A stretch of 21,867 nucleotides of DNA from assembly GCA_031259665.1 (NCBI GenBank), contig JAIRLD010000012.1, forward strand, positions 1-21,867. The letters are read 5' to 3'. The position numbers and the translations under genes were made by a program. This DNA comes from Puniceicoccales bacterium (GTDB lineage: Bacteria; Verrucomicrobiota; Verrucomicrobiia; Opitutales; LL51). Positions 7,930 through 15,592 of this stretch are shown here, one piece after another. The first letter of the stretch is position 1. Each line of letters begins with the position of its first letter. The notes below the pieces were generated by a model. It was not told the origin of the DNA and searched no databases. It saw only the letters and a program-made list of their open reading frames with translations.

Positions 7930-7968
7930 ATGGATAATTTTTGTCCATGGGAGAGAATTATCAAGTGA
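7930..7968 (+). other. 12-codon leader ORF with strong Shine-Dalgarno overlapping dnaX start
   Basis: GGAGGT (7919-7924) lies 5 nt before ATG 7930, which opens MDNFCPWERIIK and stops at 7966-7968, out of frame with dnaX. The dnaX ATG at 7947 is inside it and has no Shine-Dalgarno. One extra T in the T5 run (7938-7942) would make this the dnaX N-terminus (MDNFLSMGENYQ). It is either a regulatory leader ORF, a frameshifted true start, or chance. Confidence 0.35.
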
Positions 7969-9248
7969 TAGCGCGACGATGTCGGCCCAAGCGATTTAGT
8001 GAACTTGTCGGCCAGGAACCGATTGTTCAAACCCTTGAAAATGCGATTCGCCTCAATCGGATCGCCCATGCGTTCCTGTTTATCGGCCCCCGTGGAACAG
8101 GTAAAACATCGACTGCCCGCCTCCTTGCGATGGCTCTCAACGCTCCCGAGCAACCCTCCATTGACGCCGATCCGAATAGTGAACCTTGCCGATCGATTTT
8201 CGAAGGCCACTGCATGGACGTCATTGAAATTGATGGCGCTTCCAACAATTCCGTCGAACAGGTGCGCAGTCTACGCGAAGAATGTCAATACGTTCCGACG
8301 TCCTGCCGCTTCAAAATTTACATTATCGATGAGGTACATATGCTCTCCCAAGCCGCTTTTAACGCCCTCCTCAAAACCTTGGAAGAGCCACCCATGCATG
8401 TAAAATTTATTTTCGCAACGACGGAAGCTTACAAAGTTCCGCAAACCATCGCTTCCCGCTGCCAACGCTTCGAATTTAAACCGATTTCCGAAGAAATTAT
8501 TGCAAAAAAACTACAACAAATCGCGGAAATGGAAAACGTTCGAGTGGATCTACCGGCCCTACAGGCTATCGCACGCATCGCAGACGGCGGGATGCGGGAT
8601 GCCCAATCGATCCTCGACCAACTGATTTCCTTCGGCAATAATCACATCACCGAAGCAGACGTCGCCCAAGCCTATGGCCTCGTCTCTTCCCAGGACCTGA
8701 ACGAAATTTTATCCTGCGTAGAACGTATGGATTACCGAGGAATTACCCACTTCGCCGAACGCTTTAGGCATTGTAATTTTTCGGGAATCCTATCGGACCT
8801 GGCGAAAGTATTGCAAAAAAAATTGATTTCCCTGGAAGACTCTACCGAGATTGTGAAAAATTTGAAATTTTTAGATATCATTACCACCGCAAAGGATTCG
8901 GAAAATTCTTCGGTTACATTTCAACTTGCCCTCTTTCGTGTAATTGAGGCCCTTGAACAGCGATCCATTGATCGGGTTATTACGCTTTTGAAAAATTTTC
9001 AAAACAATCCAACACAGGGGGAACAGTTGCCTTCTCAGCAACCGGAAAACCTACCGCATTGGGAAAGCAACATCGCCGAACATAGTTACCCCAATGGTGA
9101 ACTCACGATCCCTGAAAAAAAACACCCCTCCGCCCAAACAAATTCCGCAATGCCGATCGGTAATATACCTCCGGAAATCGGTGACCTATCCACTCTCCCG
9201 GAAGATACCCAGGAAAAATTAAAAAATCTATTCCATATAGAAAAGTAA
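7947..9248 (+). CDS. dnaX: DNA polymerase III subunit gamma (DnaX, short form)
   Basis: ATPase subunit of the sliding-clamp loader. MGENYQVIARRCRPKRFSEL matches the conserved DnaX N-terminus. Walker A is GPRGTGKTS, Walker B/DExH is IIDEVHML, and TTEAYKVPQTIASRCQRF is the sensor/SRC motif with the arginine finger. The zinc module is reduced: the usual four cysteines are not present, only PCRSIFEGHC. At about 434 residues it matches E. coli gamma rather than tau, so the tau-specific helicase- and polymerase-binding domains are absent; after about residue 365 only a low-complexity linker remains. The start is placed at ATG 7947 on homology; TTG 7941 is in frame just upstream. GATAAT (7933-7938) lies 8 nt before it. 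Confidence 0.92.
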   Translation: MGENYQVIARRCRPKRFSELVGQEPIVQTLENAIRLNRIAHAFLFIGPRGTGKTSTARLLAMALNAPEQPSIDADPNSEPCRSIFEGHCMDVIEIDGASNNSVEQVRSLREECQYVPTSCRFKIYIIDEVHMLSQAAFNALLKTLEEPPMHVKFIFATTEAYKVPQTIASRCQRFEFKPISEEIIAKKLQQIAEMENVRVDLPALQAIARIADGGMRDAQSILDQLISFGNNHITEADVAQAYGLVSSQDLNEILSCVERMDYRGITHFAERFRHCNFSGILSDLAKVLQKKLISLEDSTEIVKNLKFLDIITTAKDSENSSVTFQLALFRVIEALEQRSIDRVITLLKNFQNNPTQGEQLPSQQPENLPHWESNIAEHSYPNGELTIPEKKHPSAQTNSAMPIGNIPPEIGDLSTLPEDTQEKLKNLFHIEK

Positions 9249-9587
9249 AAGTGAAAAGTTTTCATCAAAAAAACTTGACAGACCACGGGAATCCCCTGAG
9301 GCTGGGAGGTAGAGGGAGGGGTGAGCATCACGTTTAGCCGTCTGGTACGTTTTTATGTTTTTAAGCAAGCAATGTCGACGCACCGCTTGCTCCCATCCTC
9401 TATCTTCCAGCCTTGGAAGAATAAAAATTTATTCATCCCTATGGTCCGAAAAGACCGCCGGAGCGGTCCTTCCAATGAAAGATTATTAAATGAAATTTAT
9501 AAACAAAATTGGATTCTTCGCCAGCCCGATTCCTCACACGCATCTGGGTTTGTGGGGCAACTTTTTTATCCCAAGAAGATTAAAATT
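9249..9587. other. intergenic region between dnaX and trpS
   Basis: No convincing gene. It holds two oppositely oriented partial copies of the TIR element (about 9274-9370 and 9373-9413), which together form a long imperfect inverted repeat with arms near 9299-9327 and 9388-9415, and a perfect 6-bp hairpin GACCGC-CGGA-GCGGTC at 9453-9468 without a T-tract. Confidence 0.6.
9274..9415. repeat. head-to-head partial TIR-element copies forming a long inverted repeat
   Basis: 9274-9280 is the CTTGACA terminus. The following ~60 bases align to the reverse complement of the 17904-18011 element (AGGCT...AGAGGGAGGG...GAGC). Bases 9373-9413 align to the same internal segment in forward orientation (CCGCTTGCTCCC...AGCCTTG). 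The right ends are degenerate. Confidence 0.5.
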
Positions 9588-10586
9588 TCATTGATTTAAA
9601 AAACCAACCTTGCGGTAAACCTTAGCGATTGTTGCATGAGCAATGGGCTGAACCGTTTCCGCACCCCTCTGAATGACCGATTGCAGGTACGCCTTGTCAT
9701 CTTTGATCGCCCGGTATTTTTCCTGTACCGGTTCCAATAGCGCAATGATGGCTTCCGCTACCTCTTTTTTAAAATGGGCATAGGTGGTATAGGTCCTGAA
9801 TTTTTCCTCCCCATCGGCGAGCGTTATTCCCGTCGCCGCACAGTAAATGTTGAGTAGGTTCGCAATTCCAGGACGCTCCGGATCAATACGAATACTATCT
9901 CCGGAATCCGTAATCGCAGTGGCGATTTTTTTCCGAATCATTTTGGGCTCGTCCGTAATGTAAATCGTCCCATTGCTGTCCGAATCGGATTTTGACATCT
10001 TGTGTTCCGGTGATTTGAGCGACATAATACGCGCACCCGCTCCTTCAATGAGCGGCGTAGGAAGGGTAAACGTCTCGGAATAGGTTCCGTTAAATTTCTC
10101 CGCAAGATCACGGGCTAGCTCCACGTGCTGCCGCTGATCCTCTCCCGTCGGTACAAAATCCGCGTTGTATAACAAAATGTCCGCCGCCATCAGTACCGGA
10201 TAATATAGCAAACCGGAATAAATATTTTCATTTTTCGCCGATTTATCCTTGAATTGATGCATACGGTAGAGCTGACCGAGTGGGGTCAAACAGCCGAGAA
10301 CCCAGGCGAGTTCCGTGTGCCCAACGATGTGGGATTGAACGAAAATTGTACAGCGCTCGGGATCAAGACCACACGCAATGTACTGGGCAACACAATTGAG
10401 CGTCCCGTTGCGAAGATTCGCCGGAACTTGCGGAATCGTAATCGCATGCTGGTTGGGTATGAAAAAATAACAGGTATACCCATCGAGCACCTTCTGCCAA
10501 TTGTAGGCGGCTCCAAGAAAATTTCCGAGATGAAGTAACCCGGTCGGCTGCATACCCGTCAGTATAACTTTCTTTTCACTTCCCAT
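9588..10586 (-). CDS. trpS: tryptophanyl-tRNA synthetase
   Basis: Class I synthetase charging tRNA-Trp. From ATG 10586 it starts MGSEKKVILTGMQPTG, as expected for bacterial TrpRS. The HIGH-equivalent motif is LHLGN and the KMSKS motif is HKMSKSDSD; GEDQRQHVELARDLAEKFN is the conserved tryptophan/adenylate-binding region. It is about 332 residues, normal length. The frame extends to TTG 10622, but that TTG is part of a promoter-like TTGAAG and the extra 12 residues do not fit the family. A TACTGT -10 box ends 7 nt before ATG 10586 and no Shine-Dalgarno is present, so the mRNA may be leaderless. Monocistronic by spacing. Confidence 0.95.
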   Translation of the reverse strand: MGSEKKVILTGMQPTGLLHLGNFLGAAYNWQKVLDGYTCYFFIPNQHAITIPQVPANLRNGTLNCVAQYIACGLDPERCTIFVQSHIVGHTELAWVLGCLTPLGQLYRMHQFKDKSAKNENIYSGLLYYPVLMAADILLYNADFVPTGEDQRQHVELARDLAEKFNGTYSETFTLPTPLIEGAGARIMSLKSPEHKMSKSDSDSNGTIYITDEPKMIRKKIATAITDSGDSIRIDPERPGIANLLNIYCAATGITLADGEEKFRTYTTYAHFKKEVAEAIIALLEPVQEKYRAIKDDKAYLQSVIQRGAETVQPIAHATIAKVYRKVGFLNQ

Positions 10587-10593
10587 AAATTTT

Positions 10594-10622
10594 ACAGTAT
10601 CCAAAACCTGTAATATCTTCAA
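10594..10622 (-). promoter_or_regulatory. putative trpS promoter
   Basis: Minus strand TTGAAG (10622-10617), 17-nt spacer, TACTGT (10599-10594), then 7 nt to the ATG at 10586. The -10 is a moderate match, but the spacing is ideal. Confidence 0.4.
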
Positions 10623-10725
10623 TGGAAATCACAATCTTATTTTATGGCAAATGGGCTTCATCCACAATTCGCCTATGAATAAATCAAAGAAATACGGAAA
10701 AGCTTTATCTTTTCTGTGTCTTAAG

Positions 10726-11376
10726 CTAATTCACAGCATTAACAAAGTGTCCTAAACTTGCCAATCGACCCCTAAGCAATTCTCGTACGTTTTCGCCTTC
10801 CACATCAAATGAATTGCGGCCATTTCCGTCCTGCATATTCAATAACCCAAATACTAAGTCAGGATACCTTACAAATGCGTTAAATATGGTTGTGAGTAAA
10901 TCTAGCCATCCTGCTTCTGCCAATACATGAAATATGGGTTTGCTACCGTTCGTTATTTGGCTTCCCAAGACCCCATATAATAGAGTTGGATTTCCTACTA
11001 TTCGATCAACCATAAGATCTGCGATTTCACGATTTCCACCACATATTGCATACTCCAAAGCCTGTTGAAACATTCTTAGACCTATCAGTCTTCCGGGATC
11101 TGTTTTCCTCATCACGAGACGCACAAATGCCGTTTGACCACTTGCTGCGGCTACGACCAACGGTGTTTCACCGTGATCGTTCACTATTCGCAAAAGATTC
11201 ATTAATGCATACTCACCAATGCATCTTATGGGGTTGATATTTGCGTTTGGATTTCGTGCTAATTCGAATATTTTTCGAGCATCTAACGCCGCATCCACGT
11301 CGAAGTTAAAGGACAATAAACCGAAAACGGTAGAAATACCTATCTTTCTCACAACATGTATAATATTATTTTTCAT
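10726..11376 (-). CDS. secreted ankyrin-repeat-like protein
   Basis: The start is chosen at ATG 11376 because it opens a signal peptide (MKNNIIHVVRKIGISTVFGL, cleavage near VDA-AL) and a TTGACA promoter-like box lies just upstream. The frame extends to 11553, but those codons are Lys-rich and overlap the promoter. The mature part has ankyrin-like units: NDHGETPLVVAAASGQTAFV is a clear one, NGSKPIFHVLAEAGWLDLL a second, and MQDGNGRNSFDV a partial third. It is about 217 residues. Ankyrin repeats mediate protein-protein contacts; with a signal peptide this would act outside the cytoplasm, perhaps on a host or competitor (inference). No operon partner on this strand. Confidence 0.72.
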   Translation of the reverse strand: MKNNIIHVVRKIGISTVFGLLSFNFDVDAALDARKIFELARNPNANINPIRCIGEYALMNLLRIVNDHGETPLVVAAASGQTAFVRLVMRKTDPGRLIGLRMFQQALEYAICGGNREIADLMVDRIVGNPTLLYGVLGSQITNGSKPIFHVLAEAGWLDLLTTIFNAFVRYPDLVFGLLNMQDGNGRNSFDVEGENVRELLRGRLASLGHFVNAVN

Positions 11377-11386
11377 AGCGGCTTGA

Positions 11387-11415
11387 TATATGCATACTAG
11401 GTTATATTGTGTCAA
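11387..11415 (-). promoter_or_regulatory. putative promoter of ankyrin gene
   Basis: Minus strand consensus TTGACA (11415-11410), 17-nt spacer, CATATA (11392-11387), then 10 nt to ATG 11376. No Shine-Dalgarno. Confidence 0.5.
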
Positions 11416-11567
11416 GAAAAAAATGAAAAATTTTTTGGTACATTCATTTGCCAGCACCAATATTTTTTTAGGCGGTGTATTCCGCATCCTTTTTAACATT
11501 TTAAGCTTTAGGATTTCCTTCAAAAACGTCTGATAGGGGCGATCCCTGGCCATCTGGATAAGATAAT

Positions 11568-11600
11568 AAAAGGGCGAGTAGTGTCCGCTACTCCCTTTTT
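11568..11600. terminator. bidirectional terminator-like hairpin
   Basis: AAAGGG-c-GAGTAG, loop TGTCCG, then CTACTC-CCTTTTT. A-rich on one side and T-rich on the other, so it could work on either strand. It would end transcripts coming from hppA on the minus strand, or plus-strand readthrough. Confidence 0.55.
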
Positions 11601-11787
11601 AACGGTGCCGTGATACATCCCGGAAAGCTTTATTTGGGGAGAATTCCGAAAGCCCCTAATCCTCCCCTCCATCGGGGCGATGCCCCTCGGAGTCCTAGGC
11701 GCAAACCTATATATTGTGTTTTTTCTATTCGACATCTAAACGCTTCGGATTTCCGTTGTGGATTTTGTTTGCGTTTGTTGCAAATGG

Positions 11788-11945
11788 CAAGGGGAATTTT
11801 TCCCCTTGAAAACCCCTACCGGGAGGCACCGCCTCCTGGACCTGGATCAATCCGCAGGGTCCAAAAAGAAAAGAAACTTGACCTTGCGGCCGAGGTCAAG
11901 GAGTCGCTGACTCCTTGCGGGAATCCAGAGGGCAGAGCCCTCTGG
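11788..11945. repeat. array of 21-nt palindromes (9-3-9 hairpins)
   Basis: Four 21-nt hairpins with 9-bp arms and 3-nt loops: 11788-11808 (arm CAAGGGGAA, loop TTT), 11819-11839 (arm CCGGGAGGC, loop ACC, one G-T pair), 11897-11917 (arm CAAGGAGTC, loop GCT) and 11925-11945 (arm CCAGAGGGC, loop AGA). The first two are 10 nt apart; the last two are separated by CGGGAAT. A fifth, 8-bp hairpin (11877-11900, arm CTTGACCT) overlaps the third and excludes it. Confidence 0.85.
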
Positions 11946-12049
11946 CCCCCCTTCAAAACTGCGCGCGCGCGGAACGTATCGATACCCTTTGCCGTTCGAT
12001 ACTCCAGAAATACTTTGTTTTTTCGGGCAAAGCCCTGGAAAAAATTATA

Positions 12050-12216
12050 CCATGGAAGGGGAAATTGTAAAGGAAACCGTTGGCAATGGATAGTCCGAAC
12101 GGTTAAAGAATTCCGTTGTAATGGGAGACTGCGTTGTCCTAAAAATGCAGATATTTTCCCGTGGTTGAGAAAAGATGCGGTTGGATACCATGAGTCCAGT
12201 AGGATATGATCAATTA
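12050..12216 (+). pseudogene. possible decayed IS3-family transposase 3' end
   Basis: Across frames the translation gives a GRGNC block, then ERLKNSVVMGDC, ADIFPW, and finally RLDTMSPVGYDQL followed by a stop. These resemble in order the C-terminal blocks of IS3/IS150-type OrfB (GNCxDNA, FFxRLKxE, (H)SxxGxMSPVxYE). At least two stops and one or two frame changes interrupt it. No terminal inverted repeats were identified. Similarity is judged by eye only. Confidence 0.3.
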
Positions 12217-12322
12217 TAAGGAGCCTACTGCCACCAACAAGGAGCCAACCGCACCCGCTTTGAAACTCTTAAGATTTCTTATGGTACTGTCAACGCCATA
12301 TTAATCGCAGGGGATAAAATTT

Positions 12323-14509
12323 TCAGCTGCAGGAAACGGTGATGCCGACGACGACGACCGAAACCATTGCCATTAGTTTGATTAGGATATTGAGGCTGGG
12401 ACCCGCCGTATCTTTAAAGGGGTCGCCGACGGTATCGCCAATGACGGCCGCTTTATGGGCACTGGATCCCTTACCACCCATTGCACCTTCTTCGATATAT
12501 TTTTTGGCGTTATCCCATGCTCCACCGGAATTTGCCATAAAAATTGCTAGGACGAAGCCGGAGGATAACGCTCCGCTCAATAGTCCGACGACACCCGATA
12601 CTCCGAGGATAATGCCCACTAGAATTGGGGAAAGAATGGCTATGAGCGAGGGAATAAGCATTTCCCGTTGGGCTGAAGACGTTGAAATTTTGACGCATTG
12701 GGCATAATCTGGGATAGCTTTATTTTCCATAATTCCTGGAATTTCACGGAACTGTCGCCGCACCTCTTCCACCATACTGGATGCTGCCCGTCCAACCGCA
12801 TTGATCGATAATCCACAGAATACGAAGGATAACATCGACCCAATGAAAAGCCCCACTAAAACTTTTGGATTGAGGAGATGGATTTGAAAGTAATTGATAA
12901 TGTCATTGAGTGTGAGTGTACTCACGAGAATATTATTACCATCTAGCATGACCGATTGTTTGCCGATGTTGAGCATACTTCCTTTGATTGCGCTCATGTA
13001 GGAGGCGAGTAGGGCTAGAGTGGTTAGCGCCGCGGAACCGATTGCGAAGCCCTTTCCCGTTGCCGCCGTCGTATTACCGAGTGCATCAAGGGCGTCTGTC
13101 CGTTTGCGCACCTCTTCGCCGAGACCGCTCATTTCCGCATTCCCACCCGCGTTATCGGCGATGGGACCATAGGCATCCGTTGCCATTGTAATACCGAGTG
13201 TCGAGAGCATGCCCACCGCTGCGATCGAAATACCGTATAGACCCATGATGATATTATTTTCTCTACCCTGGTTTAGAAAAAAGGCTAGGAGTGTACCGAT
13301 AACGACCGCTAGAACGGGGATTGCGGTCGATAGCATACCGACACCGATTCCGCCGATGATGACCGTAGCGGGACCTGTTTTTGCTTGTTCTGCGACGTGT
13401 CGGGTTTGTGCGTAGGCCTGGGAAGTATAGTATTCCGAAGATTTTCCAATGACTTCACCGGCAACTAAACCGATTACAACGGCACCCCATAGTTGCCAGA
13501 GCATGTCCGGAAAGTCTAATAGATAAAAGATCAACAGCGAGGCCAAGAGAATACAGATACCACTGAATTTTATACCCAATCCCAGGGAGCGAAGTAATTC
13601 CAAGCTACTCGCATTTTCCTTCGTTTTGACGACGAAGATTCCCAAAACGGAAAGTACTGCCCCCGCTGCTCCTATGAGAAGTGGTGCCAAAATAGCCTTC
13701 ATCTGTAAATCGGCATCGCCCCTCGGAAAAACTGCTGCTCCCAGGGCCGCCGCCGCCAGGATTGCCCCGTAGTAGGATTCGTAGAGATCGGCGCCCATTC
13801 CCGCTACGTCGCCAATGTTATCGCCAACGTTATCCGCAATGGTCGCTGGGTTTCGCGGATCATCTTCCGGTATGCCTTCTTCGACTTTTCCCACCAAATC
13901 AGCTCCCACATCGGCCGCTTTTGTGAAAATACCACCGCCAACGCGGGCAAATAGTGCCTGCAGCGATGTCCCCATGGCGAAGGTGAGCATGGTTTCCGTA
14001 ATGAGGATCATCCGATCATTGAGGGGCCAGGCATCTTCGAAATGGTTTAGGACCACGAACCAGAACGAGTAATCCAGTAGCGCTAGGCCGACCACCGATA
14101 GCCCCATTACCGCTCCACTGCGGAAAGCGACGCGCAGGCCGTGATTCAGTGACTGTGATGCCGCAAACGCCGCCCGCGATGAGGCCTGAGTCGCCGTCTG
14201 CATCCCGATAAATCCCGCCAGCCCTGAACCAAGCCCCGCCGTTATAAATGCAAACGGTACCCATCCGTTTTGGAGATTAAATCGGTAAGCCAGTAGCGCA
14301 AGGAAGATCGCTACGATCCCAAATACGAGGGCGACAACTTTGTACTGCTGCTTTAAGTAGGCCAGTGCTCCGTTGCGGACGTAGGTGGCAATTTCTACCA
14401 TGCGCTCCGTTCCTGCGGGCTCGCGCTTCATCATCCCGAAAAATTGAGCCGCCATGTAGAGTACAAATACTGCCGCTAAGGGAATTAACCAAAAATATCC
14501 TGGAATCAT
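12323..14509 (-). CDS. hppA: membrane-bound pyrophosphatase (ion pump), K+-dependent type
   Basis: Integral membrane pump that uses pyrophosphate hydrolysis to move H+ or Na+ across the inner membrane. Its 728 residues with about 15-16 hydrophobic segments are full length. PPi/Mg-binding motifs are present: DVGADLVGKVEEGIPEDDPR, DNVGDNIGDVAGMGADL, DAYGPIADNAGGNAEMS and GDTVGDPFKDTAGPSLN. The sequence LGNTTAATGKG has Ala where K+-independent enzymes have Lys (GNTTKA), which assigns it to the K+-dependent class; that class includes Na+-pumping members, so the ion cannot be fixed here. ATG 14509 (MIPGYF) has no evident Shine-Dalgarno. yebC ends 144 nt upstream on the same strand. Confidence 0.96.
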   Translation of the reverse strand: MIPGYFWLIPLAAVFVLYMAAQFFGMMKREPAGTERMVEIATYVRNGALAYLKQQYKVVALVFGIVAIFLALLAYRFNLQNGWVPFAFITAGLGSGLAGFIGMQTATQASSRAAFAASQSLNHGLRVAFRSGAVMGLSVVGLALLDYSFWFVVLNHFEDAWPLNDRMILITETMLTFAMGTSLQALFARVGGGIFTKAADVGADLVGKVEEGIPEDDPRNPATIADNVGDNIGDVAGMGADLYESYYGAILAAAALGAAVFPRGDADLQMKAILAPLLIGAAGAVLSVLGIFVVKTKENASSLELLRSLGLGIKFSGICILLASLLIFYLLDFPDMLWQLWGAVVIGLVAGEVIGKSSEYYTSQAYAQTRHVAEQAKTGPATVIIGGIGVGMLSTAIPVLAVVIGTLLAFFLNQGRENNIIMGLYGISIAAVGMLSTLGITMATDAYGPIADNAGGNAEMSGLGEEVRKRTDALDALGNTTAATGKGFAIGSAALTTLALLASYMSAIKGSMLNIGKQSVMLDGNNILVSTLTLNDIINYFQIHLLNPKVLVGLFIGSMLSFVFCGLSINAVGRAASSMVEEVRRQFREIPGIMENKAIPDYAQCVKISTSSAQREMLIPSLIAILSPILVGIILGVSGVVGLLSGALSSGFVLAIFMANSGGAWDNAKKYIEEGAMGGKGSSAHKAAVIGDTVGDPFKDTAGPSLNILIKLMAMVSVVVVGITVSCS

Positions 14510-14653
14510 AATTTTGAACTATTAGGAAAAACTTCTAAGTGGCGACTAAAAAATTTCAACAATTTTCACACACCCCTCCAATAAATAAAAAACTTCCGCC
14601 ATATCTATCCATATGAGTCATTTTTTCAATCTTTTTATGAGCATTATTTGGCG

Positions 14654-15409
14654 CTATTCCCGATCGATTTTTTCCAACAACTCATCCGAAATTTCGTAGT
14701 TCGCGAAGACATTCTTCACGTCCTCCAGATCCTCCAATCGCTCCTCCATGCGGAGAATTTTTTTAGCCGTTTCCTCGTCATTAATAGCAATCGTATTGTT
14801 GGGGATGTAGGCCAATTCGGAGGATGCGACTTCGATCCCAGCCTTTTCTAGCGCATGTGCCACCGCGTCGTAATTGGCGACGGCACTCAAAACCTCGTAG
14901 CATTCGTCGTCCACTTTGACGTCCTCCGCTCCGGCATCGAGAACGATTTCCATCAAATTTTCTTCTGCGATTTTGGTGCGATCGATGATGAACTGCCCCT
15001 TGCGCTGGAAACTGAAGGCCAATGCACCCGCACCGGCTAAATTCCCGCCACATTTACCGAATGTGCTCCGAACCTCCGAAACCGTACGATTCTTATTATC
15101 CGTGGTCACCTCGACAATCATACCGATTCCTCCCGGGCCGTAACCCTCGTAGATGAGTTCTTCGATACTCATTCCCGGAATTTCACCCGTTCCCTTCTGG
15201 ATCGCCTTCTTGACGTTATCCGCCGGCATATTGGCGGCCTTTGCCTTTAGGATGACGGTTCGTAGCCGCGGATTAAACTCCGGATCTTTTCCGCCGTCGC
15301 GTACGGCGATCGTAATTTCCTTGCTGAGGATACTAAACATTTTCCCCCGTTTAGCATCGACGGCTGCTTTATGGCGCTTTGTGGTCGCCCACTTACTATG
15401 ACCTGACAT
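14654..15409 (-). CDS. yebC: YebC/PmpR family protein
   Basis: MSGHSKWATTKRHKAAVDAK is the hallmark N-terminus of the YebC/TACO1 family (usually SGHSKWxxIKxKKxxxDxKRGKxF). Length (251 residues) is usual. Further conserved blocks: AKAANMPADNVKKAIQKGTG, YEGYGPGGIGMIVEVTTDNKNRT and FGKCGGNLAGAGALAFSFQRKG. Members have been described as transcriptional regulators and, more recently, as translation factors easing ribosome stalls at proline-rich motifs; which applies here cannot be told. AGGAGG lies 5 nt before the ATG. Same strand as hppA with a 144-nt gap, so they may be co-transcribed. Confidence 0.95.
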   Translation of the reverse strand: MSGHSKWATTKRHKAAVDAKRGKMFSILSKEITIAVRDGGKDPEFNPRLRTVILKAKAANMPADNVKKAIQKGTGEIPGMSIEELIYEGYGPGGIGMIVEVTTDNKNRTVSEVRSTFGKCGGNLAGAGALAFSFQRKGQFIIDRTKIAEENLMEIVLDAGAEDVKVDDECYEVLSAVANYDAVAHALEKAGIEVASSELAYIPNNTIAINDEETAKKILRMEERLEDLEDVKNVFANYEISDELLEKIDRE

Positions 15410-15414
15410 TTTTT

Positions 15415-15420
15415 CCTCCT
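15415..15420 (-). promoter_or_regulatory. consensus Shine-Dalgarno of yebC
   Basis: AGGAGG on the minus strand, 5 nt before ATG 15409. It contrasts with the SD-less starts of neighbouring genes. Confidence 0.85.
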
Positions 15421-15468
15421 AAACTTTTTAGTGACCGATCCACCTTCTATGGAAGTTGCGGCAGAAGG

Positions 15469-15510
15469 CAAGGGGAATTCTTCCTCGCCAGGGGGGCTCC
15501 GCCCCCCTGG
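15469..15510. repeat. palindrome doublet between yebC and gatB
   Basis: 15488-15510 is a perfect 10-bp stem (arm CCAGGGGGGC, loop TCC). Just before it, 15469-15487 is a decayed hairpin sharing GGCAAGGGGAATT with the one at 11788-11808 (stem GGGGAA/TTCCTC, loop TTC). It lies between divergent genes, so neither gene needs it as a terminator. Confidence 0.8.
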
Positions 15511-15592
15511 GCAGCAGGAGCCCCATAACAAGAGACGTAAATTGGACTTGAAAAAGCTCCCGAAAATAATTCTTTGAGAGCGAAAATTTGTA

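Larger units (their letters stand above)
11377..12322. other. long non-coding tract with palindromes and transposase remnant
   Basis: About 950 bp between the ankyrin and pyrophosphatase genes. In order it holds the ankyrin promoter, a terminator-like hairpin (11568-11600), a GGGGC-GAT-GCCCC hairpin (11674-11686), an array of 21-nt palindromes (11788-11945), an alternating GC tract (CGCGCGCGCGG near 11970), a probable decayed IS3-type transposase end (about 12050-12216), and a short direct repeat AAGGAGCC (near 12220 and 12240). A 200-codon frame runs through the palindromes but has no protein character. Confidence 0.7.

Noticed and set aside
7800..7930. 4.5S/SRP RNA gene, often located near dnaX
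   Set aside because: The conserved GGAAGGAAGCAGC-type loop is absent on both strands.
9321..9599. A 92-codon plus-strand frame between dnaX and trpS
   Set aside because: Overlaps the TIR-element copies, has no recognisable domain, and its G-rich upstream sequence touches the start codon with no spacing.
10587..10622. TrpS start at TTG 10622
   Set aside because: The TTG is part of a TTGAAG -35-like box and the added residues do not match TrpRS N-termini.
11788..11945. CRISPR array
   Set aside because: Units are palindromes of differing sequence with 7-10-nt linkers, not identical repeats with ~30-nt spacers, and no cas genes are present.
11610..12209. A 200-codon open frame on the plus strand
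   Set aside because: It runs through the palindrome array and GC repeats, shows low-complexity Arg/Pro-rich composition and no start signal. A similar peptide (KES.TPCG.PEG) arises from the unrelated array near 21800, as expected for a translated repeat.
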